From an uncultured Kocuria sp. (GTDB lineage: Bacteria; Actinomycetota; Actinomycetes; Actinomycetales; Micrococcaceae), in NCBI RefSeq assembly GCF_947500125.1, contig NZ_CANMRA010000016.1, positions 30,746-94,745 on the forward strand: a stretch of DNA of 64,000 bases. The letters are read 5' to 3'. A program made the translations under genes and the position numbers. Below are positions 1 through 8,232 of this stretch, in pieces. The notes under the pieces were generated by a model. The model was not told the DNA's origin. It saw nothing but the letters and a program-made list of their open reading frames with translations, and ran no database searches. Each line of letters opens with the position of its first letter. Position 1 is the first letter of the stretch.

Positions 1-1
1 T

Positions 2-2455
2 TTGAAGGGCGAGAAGCGGCGCACCTTTGTCGCCCGTGCGGCGGCCAGCGACTGGGACGGAATCATCATGACCCGTACAGCGTTTGAGCGCATCGAGCTC
101 TCCGAGGAGTCGAAGAACGCTTACAACCTCTCCGAAGTGGGGCGCCAGCGCGCCGAACTAGAGGCGGCCAACGAACGGGCCACAGCCAGCGGGGCGGACA
201 CCATGTCGATCAAGCGCATGGAAGCGCGCCTCCAAGCTACGGAGGAAAAGCTCAAGAAGAAGATGGACCGGTCGACCGACCCCGGCATCACCTTCGAGCA
301 GACCGGCATCGACTACCTGGTGGTCGACGAGCTACACGATTTCAAGAATCTCTCGACACCCTCGAACATCCAAGACGCGGCTATCGATCCAGGATCAGGC
401 CGGGCCACCGACCTGCACATGAAGGTCGAGTACCTACGATCCCAGCACGGGGACCGCGTGATGACCGGGGCCACGGCCACCCCGATCGCCAATTCGGTGA
501 CCGAGATGTACGTGATGCAGCGCTACCTCGGCCCGGAGCTGCTGGAGCGGGCCGGGATCCACGACTTCGACACCTGGGCGGCGACCTTCGGTCAGGTGGT
601 GACCGAGATGGAGCTCTCGGTGGCCGGCGGAGACCATTTCAAGCTCAAGGAGCGTTTCGCGAAGTTCCAGAACGTCCCGGAGCTGCTGAAGATGTTCCAC
701 ACCTTCGCCGACGTGAAGACCGCCGAGGACCTCAAACTCCCTACTCCAGATCTGGTGGAGCGGGAGGACGGGAAACGTCTGCCACGCATGGTCCCGGTAG
801 AGGCCTCTGCGGAGCTCGAGGCGTACATCGAAGAGATCGGCCGGCGGGCCGAGGCGATCCAGGCGCGTCTAGTGGACCGGACCGAGGACAACATGCTCAA
901 GGTCAGCTCCGATGGGCGCAAGGCCGCCTTGGACATGCGCCTGGTCGATCCGGAGCTGGGGTCGATCGTCTCGGAGACCAAGGTCAGTGTGACTGCGGAC
1001 CTGATCGCCCAGGTGCACGAGGAGCACCGGGACGACGTGTTCCTGGATCCGGCCAGCGGCGAGGAACACCCCACCCGGGGTGGGCTGCAGATCGTGTTTT
1101 GCGATCAGAGCACCCCGTCGACGGAGAAGTGGAACGTCTACGACGAGCTCAAGGACCAGCTGGTCCAGCGGGGTATCCCGGCGGAGAAGATCCGGTTCAT
1201 GCACGAGGCGAAGAACGACGCTGAGAAGGGCCGGCTGTTCTCCGCCGCCCGCGCTGGTGACATCGCCGTGCTGATCGGCTCCACGCAGAGGATGGGGGTG
1301 GGGACCAACATCCAGGCGCGGGCGGTGCACTTGGTGGACCTGGACGCCCCGTGGCGCCCGGCTGACATCGCCCAACGCCACGGGCGGATCATCCGCCAAG
1401 GCAACCAGAACCTGGAGGTCGCCATCTCCCAGGTGGTGACGAAGGGGTCGTTCGACACCTTCATGTGGCAGACGCTGGAGCGGAAGTCGAAGTTCATCGA
1501 CCAGATCATGCGCGGCCGGTTGGACGTGCGTGAGATCGAGGACGTCGGGGACAACACGCTGTCCTTCGCCGAGGTGAAGGCGATCTCCAGTGGCAATCCG
1601 TTGATCTTGGAGAAGTCGAAGGCCGATCAGGAGCTGGCCCGGTTGGAGCGGTTGAACCGGGCCTGGCACCGCAACCAGTCCTCGCTGGTATTCCGCAAGG
1701 ACGCCGCCCAGGCGCGCGCGGATGCGCTGGAGCAGGAGATCCCCGCGATCCGAGCAGCGGCCGAGCGGACCACTGATGAGCTCGGCGGTGCGAAGTTCCG
1801 GATGACCATCAACGGGGCCACCTACGACAAGCGCACCGAGGCGGCGGAAGCCTGGCAGCGGTGGGCCGGGGCGCACGCCACCTCGCGCCCGCCGAGGGCC
1901 GGGGAGACGGACCTCGGTGTCGTCGGTGCGATCGGTGGCCACGACATCCGGGTCGTGCAGCGGCCGGGGAACCTGGCCGACTTGAGCGCCTCACCGGTGG
2001 AGCTGCGCATCGACGATGCCCCCGGTGTAGCCGTTGAAGTCACCCGCGCGACGTCGCTGAACCCAAGTGTCGGAATGATCCAACGGCTGGAGAACCAGGT
2101 GCGGGCATTGCCGGAAGAAGTCACCAAGCGTGAAGCGGGCCTGGAGTCCGCCCGGCAGGAAGCCGTCGACGCCCGGGAAGCTTTGGGTGTCCCGTTCAAG
2201 CACCAGGACGCACTGGAAGCCGCCCGCTGGGAGGTCGAACGGATTGGGCGCGCCATGCGCGGAGAAGAGACGCCGCAACCGACTTTGGATCCGGAGCTGG
2301 AGGCGTTGAAGAAGCGGATGCGCATTAACTTCCCCGACGCTCCCACCGCGGGTCGCAGCAGTGGCGGGCATGGTGGAAACGGCCCCGGGCGTCCGCTCGA
2401 GGTGGCGCGGCGGCACGACGAGCAGCGTCCCCAGCAGGGCGGCTTGGAGCTGTAA
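2..2455 (+). CDS. SNF2-like superfamily 2 helicase, C-terminal part (5' end outside window)
   Basis: The frame is open to the left edge, so the true start lies outside the window; the TTG at position 2 is only the first codon in frame. Visible helicase features are a DELH Walker B box near residue 109, TGATATP (motif III) near 156, and in the second RecA-like domain a QRMGVGTNIQ segment followed by QRHGRIIRQGN (motif VI) near residues 450-490. The C-terminal third is charged and probably coiled. This architecture matches the C-terminal half of very large plasmid and phage helicases that often carry an N-terminal DNA methyltransferase domain; that part cannot be checked here. It precedes the mobilisation genes, so a role in plasmid DNA processing or anti-restriction is plausible but inferred. 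A strong hairpin follows the stop. Confidence 0.85.
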   Translation: MKGEKRRTFVARAAASDWDGIIMTRTAFERIELSEESKNAYNLSEVGRQRAELEAANERATASGADTMSIKRMEARLQATEEKLKKKMDRSTDPGITFEQTGIDYLVVDELHDFKNLSTPSNIQDAAIDPGSGRATDLHMKVEYLRSQHGDRVMTGATATPIANSVTEMYVMQRYLGPELLERAGIHDFDTWAATFGQVVTEMELSVAGGDHFKLKERFAKFQNVPELLKMFHTFADVKTAEDLKLPTPDLVEREDGKRLPRMVPVEASAELEAYIEEIGRRAEAIQARLVDRTEDNMLKVSSDGRKAALDMRLVDPELGSIVSETKVSVTADLIAQVHEEHRDDVFLDPASGEEHPTRGGLQIVFCDQSTPSTEKWNVYDELKDQLVQRGIPAEKIRFMHEAKNDAEKGRLFSAARAGDIAVLIGSTQRMGVGTNIQARAVHLVDLDAPWRPADIAQRHGRIIRQGNQNLEVAISQVVTKGSFDTFMWQTLERKSKFIDQIMRGRLDVREIEDVGDNTLSFAEVKAISSGNPLILEKSKADQELARLERLNRAWHRNQSSLVFRKDAAQARADALEQEIPAIRAAAERTTDELGGAKFRMTINGATYDKRTEAAEAWQRWAGAHATSRPPRAGETDLGVVGAIGGHDIRVVQRPGNLADLSASPVELRIDDAPGVAVEVTRATSLNPSVGMIQRLENQVRALPEEVTKREAGLESARQEAVDAREALGVPFKHQDALEAARWEVERIGRAMRGEETPQPTLDPELEALKKRMRINFPDAPTAGRSSGGHGGNGPGRPLEVARRHDEQRPQQGGLEL

Positions 2456-2485
2456 ATACTCGCTCTGCTAGGTCTATTCAGATGA

Positions 2486-2521
2486 ACGGTGCCCGCTCCC
2501 CACTGGGGGAGCGGGCACCGT
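2486..2521 (+). terminator. Hairpin terminator after the helicase gene
   Basis: Perfect 16-bp arms (2486-2501 and 2506-2521) with an ACTG loop lie 30 bases past the helicase stop. There is no long T-run, which is common for terminators in high-GC actinobacteria. Confidence 0.75.
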
Positions 2522-2734
2522 CGTTGCGTGGTGACCACGTGCTCGGGAAGCCGTCCACAGCTGGCGGCTACGGAAGTGCCACGGTCGGGCGTGAGGTGAC
2601 CTGCCGGCTGTGGTCGGGTGGTCGGATGGGGTCCTCGCTGTCCATCATGGGTGCGGGAAAAGCCGCGGAGCGATGGGAGCTTTTGCCGTGCCCATGTGGG
2701 CACGGGGCCAGTGCCTCAGCCACGATTCACTCCG

Positions 2735-3067
2735 TCAGGAGGCAGTGTCAGCCGACTCCGCCAGCTCCTCGGGAGCACTGTCCGACGAAGGACTGGCACC
2801 ATTTTTAGCCGCCTTACGCCGCTGCACGCGCTGTACCTTTTCGGGTGCAGCGAGCCCGATTTTGCGTAGCTCCTCGGCGGTCCATCCGCCGTTGTTGACG
2901 GCGGCCTGGAACGCCTGGGCATCGTTCTTCTCGGCCTCTTTGAGGGCCTCGCGGGCCTCGTCGAGAGCGCCTCGTGCGGTAATCGCCCGGCGGACATAGT
3001 CCATCCGGTCGTTGAGCAGCCGCTGTGCTGCTTCTTCTGCCTGCTGGGGGTCAGTGAGCTTCGCCAT
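2735..3067 (-). CDS. Small charged helical protein, unknown function
   Basis: This 110-residue protein starts at an ATG and has a strongly charged, Ala/Glu/Lys-rich N-terminal half that looks like a helical hairpin or coiled coil. A WTAEELRKIGL segment follows near residue 63, then a basic stretch and an acidic Ser-rich tail. No family is recognised. It is transcribed away from the mobilisation genes and shares with them the 215-bp intergenic region that may hold the transfer origin. An accessory role in transfer or plasmid biology is possible from position alone. High third-position GC supports it as a real gene. Confidence 0.6.
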   Translation of the reverse strand: MAKLTDPQQAEEAAQRLLNDRMDYVRRAITARGALDEAREALKEAEKNDAQAFQAAVNNGGWTAEELRKIGLAAPEKVQRVQRRKAAKNGASPSSDSAPEELAESADTAS

Positions 3068-3281
3068 GCCCCCACGTTAACGGACGCACACGGCGCGTTC
3101 CACAGTCCACGGGCGTTCCGCCGGCGTTTCGCACCCGTGGTGCCCCAGCGGAGCAAAGCTATGTTTTATGTGCCATAAAATGCGTACACCGCTAGCCCAC
3201 GGGGCTTTGCGGTGGCACACTGGTCGTGCGGGGCCCACAAAGTGGGGGCGCTGCGCTGGGCCGGCAAGGAGAGGAGGTGCT
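3068..3281. other. Candidate oriT / regulatory region upstream of mobC
   Basis: The region lies directly upstream of mobC and the relaxase gene, the usual place for an origin of transfer. It holds a perfect 7-bp inverted repeat with a 3-base loop (TTTTATG at 3164-3170, CATAAAA at 3174-3180), AT-rich against the surrounding DNA. A second short inverted repeat follows (CCCAC at 3234-3238, GTGGG at 3242-3246). No nic sequence could be matched to a known family, so the oriT call rests on position and dyads. The first dyad could equally be a repressor operator. Confidence 0.4.
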
Positions 3282-3284
3282 GTG

Positions 3285-3671
3285 GTGGAGCAGGAGAATC
3301 CGCGTCGGGTGTGGAAGTCGAGGCGGAAGCGGATCGAGGGCAAGACCCAGTACGTCCGGGTGTCCATGTCGGAGTCAGAGCGTGCTGCGTTGATGGTGCT
3401 GGAGCAGCAGACCGGGCTCTCGCCCTCGGCGCTGATGGTCGAGGCGGTGTTCGGATCGGCGGATCCGGTGGCGGTGCAGTTACGACGAAACCAGCTGGCC
3501 GAGCTGATTCAAATGCGACACCAAATGGCGACGATCGCCAACAACGTGAACCAGATCGCCCGGCACGCCAACAGCACCGGTGAAGTGCTGCCCGAGACGG
3601 CAGAGACGTTGCGGGAGGCCCGCCGATTCGGTGACGAAGTGCTGGCCAAGATCGAAGAGTTGATCCCGTGA
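3285..3671 (+). CDS. mobC: MobC-like relaxosome accessory protein
   Basis: The protein has about 129 residues. A GTG at 3285 is chosen because GAGGAGG lies 7 bases upstream; an adjacent GTG at 3282 is nearly as good. The N-terminal half has a ribbon-helix-helix pattern (a VRVSMSESERAAL strand-helix, then LSPSALMVEAVF). The C-terminal half carries the MobC-type signature NVNQIARHAN near residues 85-94. MobC proteins bind at oriT and help the relaxase melt and nick DNA. The stop overlaps the relaxase start as GTGA, so the two are translationally coupled. Little room exists for another function, although the family is sometimes named only as mobilisation RHH protein. Confidence 0.85.
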   Translation: MEQENPRRVWKSRRKRIEGKTQYVRVSMSESERAALMVLEQQTGLSPSALMVEAVFGSADPVAVQLRRNQLAELIQMRHQMATIANNVNQIARHANSTGEVLPETAETLREARRFGDEVLAKIEELIP

Positions 3672-5182
3672 TCCCGAACATCACCAAGGGCGACAAGCCG
3701 ATCGGGCTGATGAAGTACCTGGTGGGTCCAGGCCGTTCCAACGAGCACACCGACCCACACCTGGTGGGCGGATCGCCGCTCATCATGGCCTGGCACGACG
3801 ACGCGCAGCTCAACGAGGAAGCCGCGGTGTCGATTGCCCGCGAGATCGACCTGAACCGGCGCGCCTTCGGGGTGGACGCCGACACCAAACACATCTGGCA
3901 CTGCTCGTTGTCGATCCCGTACCAGGACCGCGAGGTCACCGATCAGGAATGGTCGGACATCGCCCAGCGGTTCATGGACGAGATGGACTTCACCGAGGCT
4001 GGGGCCAAGGCCGGCTGCCAGTGGGTGGCGGTGCATCACGGACGTTCCACCAAGGGCAACGACCACATCCACATCATGGCCTCCACGATCCGCAGTGACG
4101 GGACGAAGTGGGCCGATGGCAACGACTTCTCCCGCGCGCAGAAGGTCGCCCGAGGCATCGAGAAGGACTTCAACCTCATCCAGCTCGGCAACCACTCCGA
4201 ACGGTGGCTACAGCAGGGCGAGGTGCGGCGGGACAGCACTAGGGAGCCGACCCGGTTCGCGCTGGAGCGCATCGTGCGGGCGTGCGCGGTGGCCGCCGAA
4301 TCAGAGGCGCAGTTCGTGCGTCAGATGCGTCGGGCGAACATGCTCGTGCACCCCCGTTTCGCGGCCGGTACTGACTCGGTGGTGACCGGGTACTCCGTGG
4401 CGGAGCGCCCGCCGAAGGGCATGCGACCGCTGTGGTTCGGTGGCGGCAAGCTCGCCCAGGACCTCACGCTGCCGTCCCTGCGCACCCGCTGGCCGGACAC
4501 CCCCGAGGCCGCCCAAGAAGCATCAGTGGAATGGATGGCCGCTAAGCGGCACCGCCGCATCGTCCACCCGGACGCACCCGGTGCGGCCCTGGACGAGGAG
4601 ACCGCCCGGCGGCTGGCCGGGGAGCTGAAAGAGGTCCGCCGGCGGCTGGTCAAGATCGCACCGGACGACCACCAATCGTGGGCGCACGCGGCGCGTGAAG
4701 CCTCTGGGGTGTTCGCCGCGTGGTCGCACGCCACCGAAGACGGCCAAGGACCGTTAGGGCGCACGGCCCGGGTGCTGGCCCGGTCCGCGCACCGGTCCGG
4801 GGTGAAGATCACCACCCCGCTGCAGGCGCCGCTGCGCACCAGTGGCACCACGGCCTTCCTGCTGGCGGCCACGCGGGCTCCGTCCCCGATGGCGCAGGCG
4901 CTCATCATGCAGCAGATGCTGCGGATGACCCGGGCATTCCAGGACATGCACCAGGCCAACAAAGAGCTGCGCGAGACGCAGCTGATCGTGGACGCCTTCC
5001 AGCAGCACCTTTCGGTCGTGGCGGAGCCCCTGCCGGACGTGAAGCCCACGCGGACGCGCACCGCCTCCCATGCCGGACCGGTGCGTGAGCGTGGTGCGCT
5101 GCGCGAGACCCAGGGCCCCACAGCCGTTCCCACTCCCTATGTCGACCGCACCCCCCGCACGGACCACGGAATGGAGCTGTAG
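3668..5182 (+). CDS. Relaxase (MobA/VirD2-like, PF03432 type)
   Basis: The product has 504 residues and starts at a GTG inside the mobC stop. Near the N-terminus MKYLVGPGR supplies the candidate nicking tyrosine (about residue 17). The metal-binding third motif is clear: HHGRSTKGNDHIHIM near residues 123-137, with the HxH and Asn-Asp of MOBP-type relaxases. After about residue 200 the protein becomes Arg-rich and helical, and the C-terminal third probably contacts DNA or the coupling protein. It nicks oriT and stays covalently bound to the transferred strand, delivering it to the coupling protein encoded at 6427-8232. Gene order mobC-relaxase-coiled-coil protein matches other actinobacterial conjugative plasmids. 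Confidence 0.9.
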   Translation: MIPNITKGDKPIGLMKYLVGPGRSNEHTDPHLVGGSPLIMAWHDDAQLNEEAAVSIAREIDLNRRAFGVDADTKHIWHCSLSIPYQDREVTDQEWSDIAQRFMDEMDFTEAGAKAGCQWVAVHHGRSTKGNDHIHIMASTIRSDGTKWADGNDFSRAQKVARGIEKDFNLIQLGNHSERWLQQGEVRRDSTREPTRFALERIVRACAVAAESEAQFVRQMRRANMLVHPRFAAGTDSVVTGYSVAERPPKGMRPLWFGGGKLAQDLTLPSLRTRWPDTPEAAQEASVEWMAAKRHRRIVHPDAPGAALDEETARRLAGELKEVRRRLVKIAPDDHQSWAHAAREASGVFAAWSHATEDGQGPLGRTARVLARSAHRSGVKITTPLQAPLRTSGTTAFLLAATRAPSPMAQALIMQQMLRMTRAFQDMHQANKELRETQLIVDAFQQHLSVVAEPLPDVKPTRTRTASHAGPVRERGALRETQGPTAVPTPYVDRTPRTDHGMEL

Positions 5183-5184
5183 AG

Positions 5185-5955
5185 ATGAGCACACAACCCG
5201 ACGGCGTGAACGACCTGCTCTCCCGAGACCTCCAAGCGGCGATGGCCGTGGCCGGCCGCTGGGGCGAGATGATGGCCCGCCAGCGCGCCGAACAGGTCCG
5301 CCAACGTGTCACGGAGCAGCAGCACCGGCGGCGTGAGCTGGAAGAGCGCTTCGAAGCCGAACGCGCCGTGATGCGCACCGAGCTCGCGCCCGTGGAGCAG
5401 GACCGGTTCTGGGAGACCGCCAAGCCGGAAGACATCGCCGGCCACTACGGGCTGGCCCGGCAGTGGGAGCAGCACGACGAGGTCGCCCAGGCCGCGCGAG
5501 GACGGATCGAGGGGCAAGTGAAGGAACGCCACGGGTTGAGCGTGGAGGACTACCTCGAGCAGCGGACCCCGGAGCCGCAGCGCACCGAATCCGTCGAGCA
5601 GGAGGCAGCCGCACGCGAGACAGTGGACGCCCAACGTGACCACGCCGCCGCCGCTCTGAACGCCGCTGAGGCTGGCCGTGGCGATCTCCAGAACGACACC
5701 GATGCACGCAATGCTGCCGCTGAGGCCGAGGAGCTGTGGGACTCCGGGGACCGGCGCGCCAACCTGGCCAGTCGACTCATGGACGCCCTCGGTGGCACCG
5801 AGGAAGGCCGTGATGGCGTGCGCGCACGCCTGGCGGCGGACCGGGACCAGGGCACGCCCCCGATCGACGCCGTGCGATCCACCCAACGCGGCCCCAAGGC
5901 GCGGAAGAACACCGGGCGCGCAGCGGGACGGGAGAGGGGCCTGGAGCTGGGCTGA
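5185..5955 (+). CDS. Coiled-coil protein of the mobilisation operon, unknown function
   Basis: The ATG lies 2 bases after the relaxase stop, so this is the third gene of the operon. The 256-residue product is almost entirely charged and helical: long Glu/Arg/Gln runs at residues 30-65 and 130-190 predict coiled coil, and the C-terminus is basic (KARKNTGRAAGRERG). There is no signal peptide or membrane segment. No family is recognised. Position suggests a cytoplasmic relaxosome or coupling-protein partner, which is inference. Transcription ends at a strong hairpin just downstream. Confidence 0.7.
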   Translation: MSTQPDGVNDLLSRDLQAAMAVAGRWGEMMARQRAEQVRQRVTEQQHRRRELEERFEAERAVMRTELAPVEQDRFWETAKPEDIAGHYGLARQWEQHDEVAQAARGRIEGQVKERHGLSVEDYLEQRTPEPQRTESVEQEAAARETVDAQRDHAAAALNAAEAGRGDLQNDTDARNAAAEAEELWDSGDRRANLASRLMDALGGTEEGRDGVRARLAADRDQGTPPIDAVRSTQRGPKARKNTGRAAGRERGLELG

Positions 5956-5973
5956 GGCCCTTCAAGCACAAGA

Positions 5974-6008
5974 GAAGGGGCGCAACCTGTGACAGGTTGC
6001 GCCCCTTC
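5974..6008. terminator. Bidirectional hairpin between convergent transfer operons
   Basis: Arms of 16 bp (5974-5989 and 5993-6008) pair perfectly around a 3-base loop. The hairpin sits between the stop codons of the plus-strand mobilisation operon and the minus-strand secretion operon and can serve both. Confidence 0.85.
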
Positions 6009-6019
6009 CGCTGTGAGGG

Positions 6020-6424
6020 TCAGTCGAACAGACCATCCGGTGGCGGCTCCAGGGTCAGGGGCACTCCCTTGGGGCTGTGCGTCCTAGGGGTGCAACCGTG
6101 GAAGGGCCCTTTCTCCTCGAAGAGCACACGCATCGTGGGATCGGCGTAGTCACGCCACCACACGGCTAATCCCGTAGACGGATCGGTGCGTAGCTGCTCC
6201 CACGCCCGCCACAACCCCGTCAGACGGCTCACCGCTTCCTCATGTCGCCACCACTGGGCGCACCAGGTGAACGTGGTCGAGCGGCCCGCAGGGTCCAGCT
6301 GACGTCGGTACACGGGCGCCAGTTGCTCGGTCACGAACTCCGCCACGTTCGCGTAGAACAGCTGTGCAGGAGGCTGTTCCTCGACGTCCTCGTTGCCGTC
6401 GGCGGCTTCCTCTTCCCAGTTCAT
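6020..6424 (-). CDS. DUF4913 domain protein
   Basis: The start is the ATG at 6424, with AAGGAG 7 bases upstream; a start 9 codons further out would lie inside the coupling-protein gene. The 134-residue product has an acidic N-terminus and then the aromatic pattern of DUF4913: CAQWWRHEEAVSRL, LWRAWEQLRTDP and VWWRDYADPTMRVL between about residues 55 and 105. DUF4913 proteins are common on actinobacterial plasmids and integrative elements beside coupling-protein genes; their biochemical role is unknown. It is the last gene of the secretion operon, 2 bases after the coupling-protein stop. Confidence 0.8.
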   Translation of the reverse strand: MNWEEEAADGNEDVEEQPPAQLFYANVAEFVTEQLAPVYRRQLDPAGRSTTFTWCAQWWRHEEAVSRLTGLWRAWEQLRTDPSTGLAVWWRDYADPTMRVLFEEKGPFHGCTPRTHSPKGVPLTLEPPPDGLFD

Positions 6425-6426
6425 GT

Positions 6427-8232
6427 CTACTCCTTCACCAGCGCCGCCCACCGGTTCCCGGCAGGCGCGGCCGCCGCTGGCTCAGCAGCCGGCTTCTCGG
6501 ACTCGTCGCCCTGGTTGACGGTGGCCGCCGTCGGGTTGTTGTGGGCTTCTTCGGAGGCCCTGGACGCATCCGCGTAGGGGCGGTGGTCAATCGGAATGGT
6601 GCGCAGCAGCACGGCCCGGGCCCCGGAGCCGAACATCACAGCCCTCCCCTTGGGCAGGGCGGACAGGTCCGCCACCGACATGATGTCGTCGGTGGCGTCC
6701 TGGCGGGAGGTGGACCCGGAGTCCTTCTGCCTCGAGGAGGACACGGAGGTGTAGGTGTACTTGCCGATCAATTCGACAAGCATCTTCAAGTAGCCCTCCT
6801 CTTTGACGTTGCCGCCGTAGGTGACGACGTTGGCGGTGGAGAACAGCTTCTTCATCCCCGACTCACCCCACACGTCCACCCCCTGGGACCAGGACTGCAG
6901 GAACGTGGAGACCACGATGCCCCGGGACCCGTAGTGGCTGTAGAGGTTGGGCAGGTTCATCCAGCGGCACACGTTGGCCGCCTCATCGAGCACGCACAGC
7001 ATCGGGGTGGACAGCCGGCCCCCGCGCTGGGTGACGGCGTGCTCCTCGGCGGCGGTCACGGTGGCCACGGTCAGTGCGGTCACCAGCGGCCCGGCGGTGC
7101 CGGCGCCCTCCTTGGACAGGGCGTAGAGGGTGTGCTTGCCGCGCACGAATGTCTGGGGGTCGAATTGCGGGCGGTCATCGTCCGGGCCAGTGGGGTTGAC
7201 CCAGGCGGCGATCTTTTCGTTCTTCAGGCACGCGGCCATCTGCAGGGCGGTGGAGTAGACGCTGCCCCGGTACTTCTCCGGTTGGTGGATGGTGCTGGCC
7301 ACCGAGTCGGCTTCCTTGGTCCACCCGTGCTCATCGAGCAGTAGCGCGGGGGTCTCATCGGTGGAGCGGGTCAGCCAGTAGTGGACCTTCTCGATGGGCT
7401 CCCCGCCGACGGCGGCCGCGAGCAACAGCCCGGCGAGCAGGTCCTTGCCGGCGGAGTCGAAGTGGCCATCGCCCTTGGCCCCGACGTCCCGGGAGCCGGC
7501 GGCGAAGTTGTTCGCCATCTCGGCGGCGCGCTCACTGTCGGTGACGTAGGTCAGCGGGTTCCACCACCAGGTGGGCTGCTCCCCGGCGACTCCTTGGGGG
7601 TCGAAGACCCACACGTCGCCGTTCTCGGCGCGGAGGTCGCGGGTGAGGTCGGAGAGGTCGCGTTTGTTGGAGGTGGCGATCACCGGGCCCGGGGCCTCGA
7701 TGATGGAGGGGGCGGCCTGGGAGGTGGTCTTGCCGGTACGGGTGCCCCAGATGTGCACCAGCGTGTCCTCCCAGGAGGCGTAGAGAGTATGTCCGCCGCG
7801 GACCATCTTGCCGATCATCACCCCCGGGGCCTCCACGCCGAAGCGGGCGGCCTTGGCGCGGGCTTCCTTCTCGGTGAAGGGGGCGACGTCGCGGACTGAG
7901 GCCATGCGCGGTGCGGCGCGGTCGTGTTTGACCACCTTCTGGGCCTTTTGGTGACGCTTCCACCCCCACAGCGCGAACAATCCCATTAGCAGCATCCCGA
8001 TGGTGGCGGCCAGGACGATTTCGGTGGTGCGCCACGGGAGATCCCCGGTGAAAATGCCTAGGGACCGTTCCCAGTACCCGGTGGGCAAGGGATCCGTGCG
8101 CGGGGTCAGGGCATGTCCCAGGCTGGCGAGGACGTAGAGGATGGCCGGGACGCCGACCAGAATGAGGAGCAGGGTCAGCAGCAGGGCGACCTCCCCGCCG
8201 CCGGTCTGGTACTTGCGGTCCAGGGAGCTCAC
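6427..8232 (-). CDS. Type IV secretion coupling protein (VirD4/TraG family ATPase)
   Basis: A GTG start at 8232 overlaps the VirB4-type gene stop as GTGA and follows AGGAAAGAGG, giving 601 residues. Two membrane segments occupy about residues 12-38 and 68-90. They are followed by a FtsK/TraG-type motor with Walker A GTRTGKTT near residue 163 and Walker B LCVLDEAAN near residue 395. The tail after residue 560 is Ala/Pro-rich. The protein links the relaxase-DNA complex to the secretion channel and powers substrate entry at the membrane. It belongs to the long minus-strand operon whose promoter lies near 15.1 kb. Confidence 0.9.
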   Translation of the reverse strand: MSSLDRKYQTGGGEVALLLTLLLILVGVPAILYVLASLGHALTPRTDPLPTGYWERSLGIFTGDLPWRTTEIVLAATIGMLLMGLFALWGWKRHQKAQKVVKHDRAAPRMASVRDVAPFTEKEARAKAARFGVEAPGVMIGKMVRGGHTLYASWEDTLVHIWGTRTGKTTSQAAPSIIEAPGPVIATSNKRDLSDLTRDLRAENGDVWVFDPQGVAGEQPTWWWNPLTYVTDSERAAEMANNFAAGSRDVGAKGDGHFDSAGKDLLAGLLLAAAVGGEPIEKVHYWLTRSTDETPALLLDEHGWTKEADSVASTIHQPEKYRGSVYSTALQMAACLKNEKIAAWVNPTGPDDDRPQFDPQTFVRGKHTLYALSKEGAGTAGPLVTALTVATVTAAEEHAVTQRGGRLSTPMLCVLDEAANVCRWMNLPNLYSHYGSRGIVVSTFLQSWSQGVDVWGESGMKKLFSTANVVTYGGNVKEEGYLKMLVELIGKYTYTSVSSSRQKDSGSTSRQDATDDIMSVADLSALPKGRAVMFGSGARAVLLRTIPIDHRPYADASRASEEAHNNPTAATVNQGDESEKPAAEPAAAAPAGNRWAALVKE

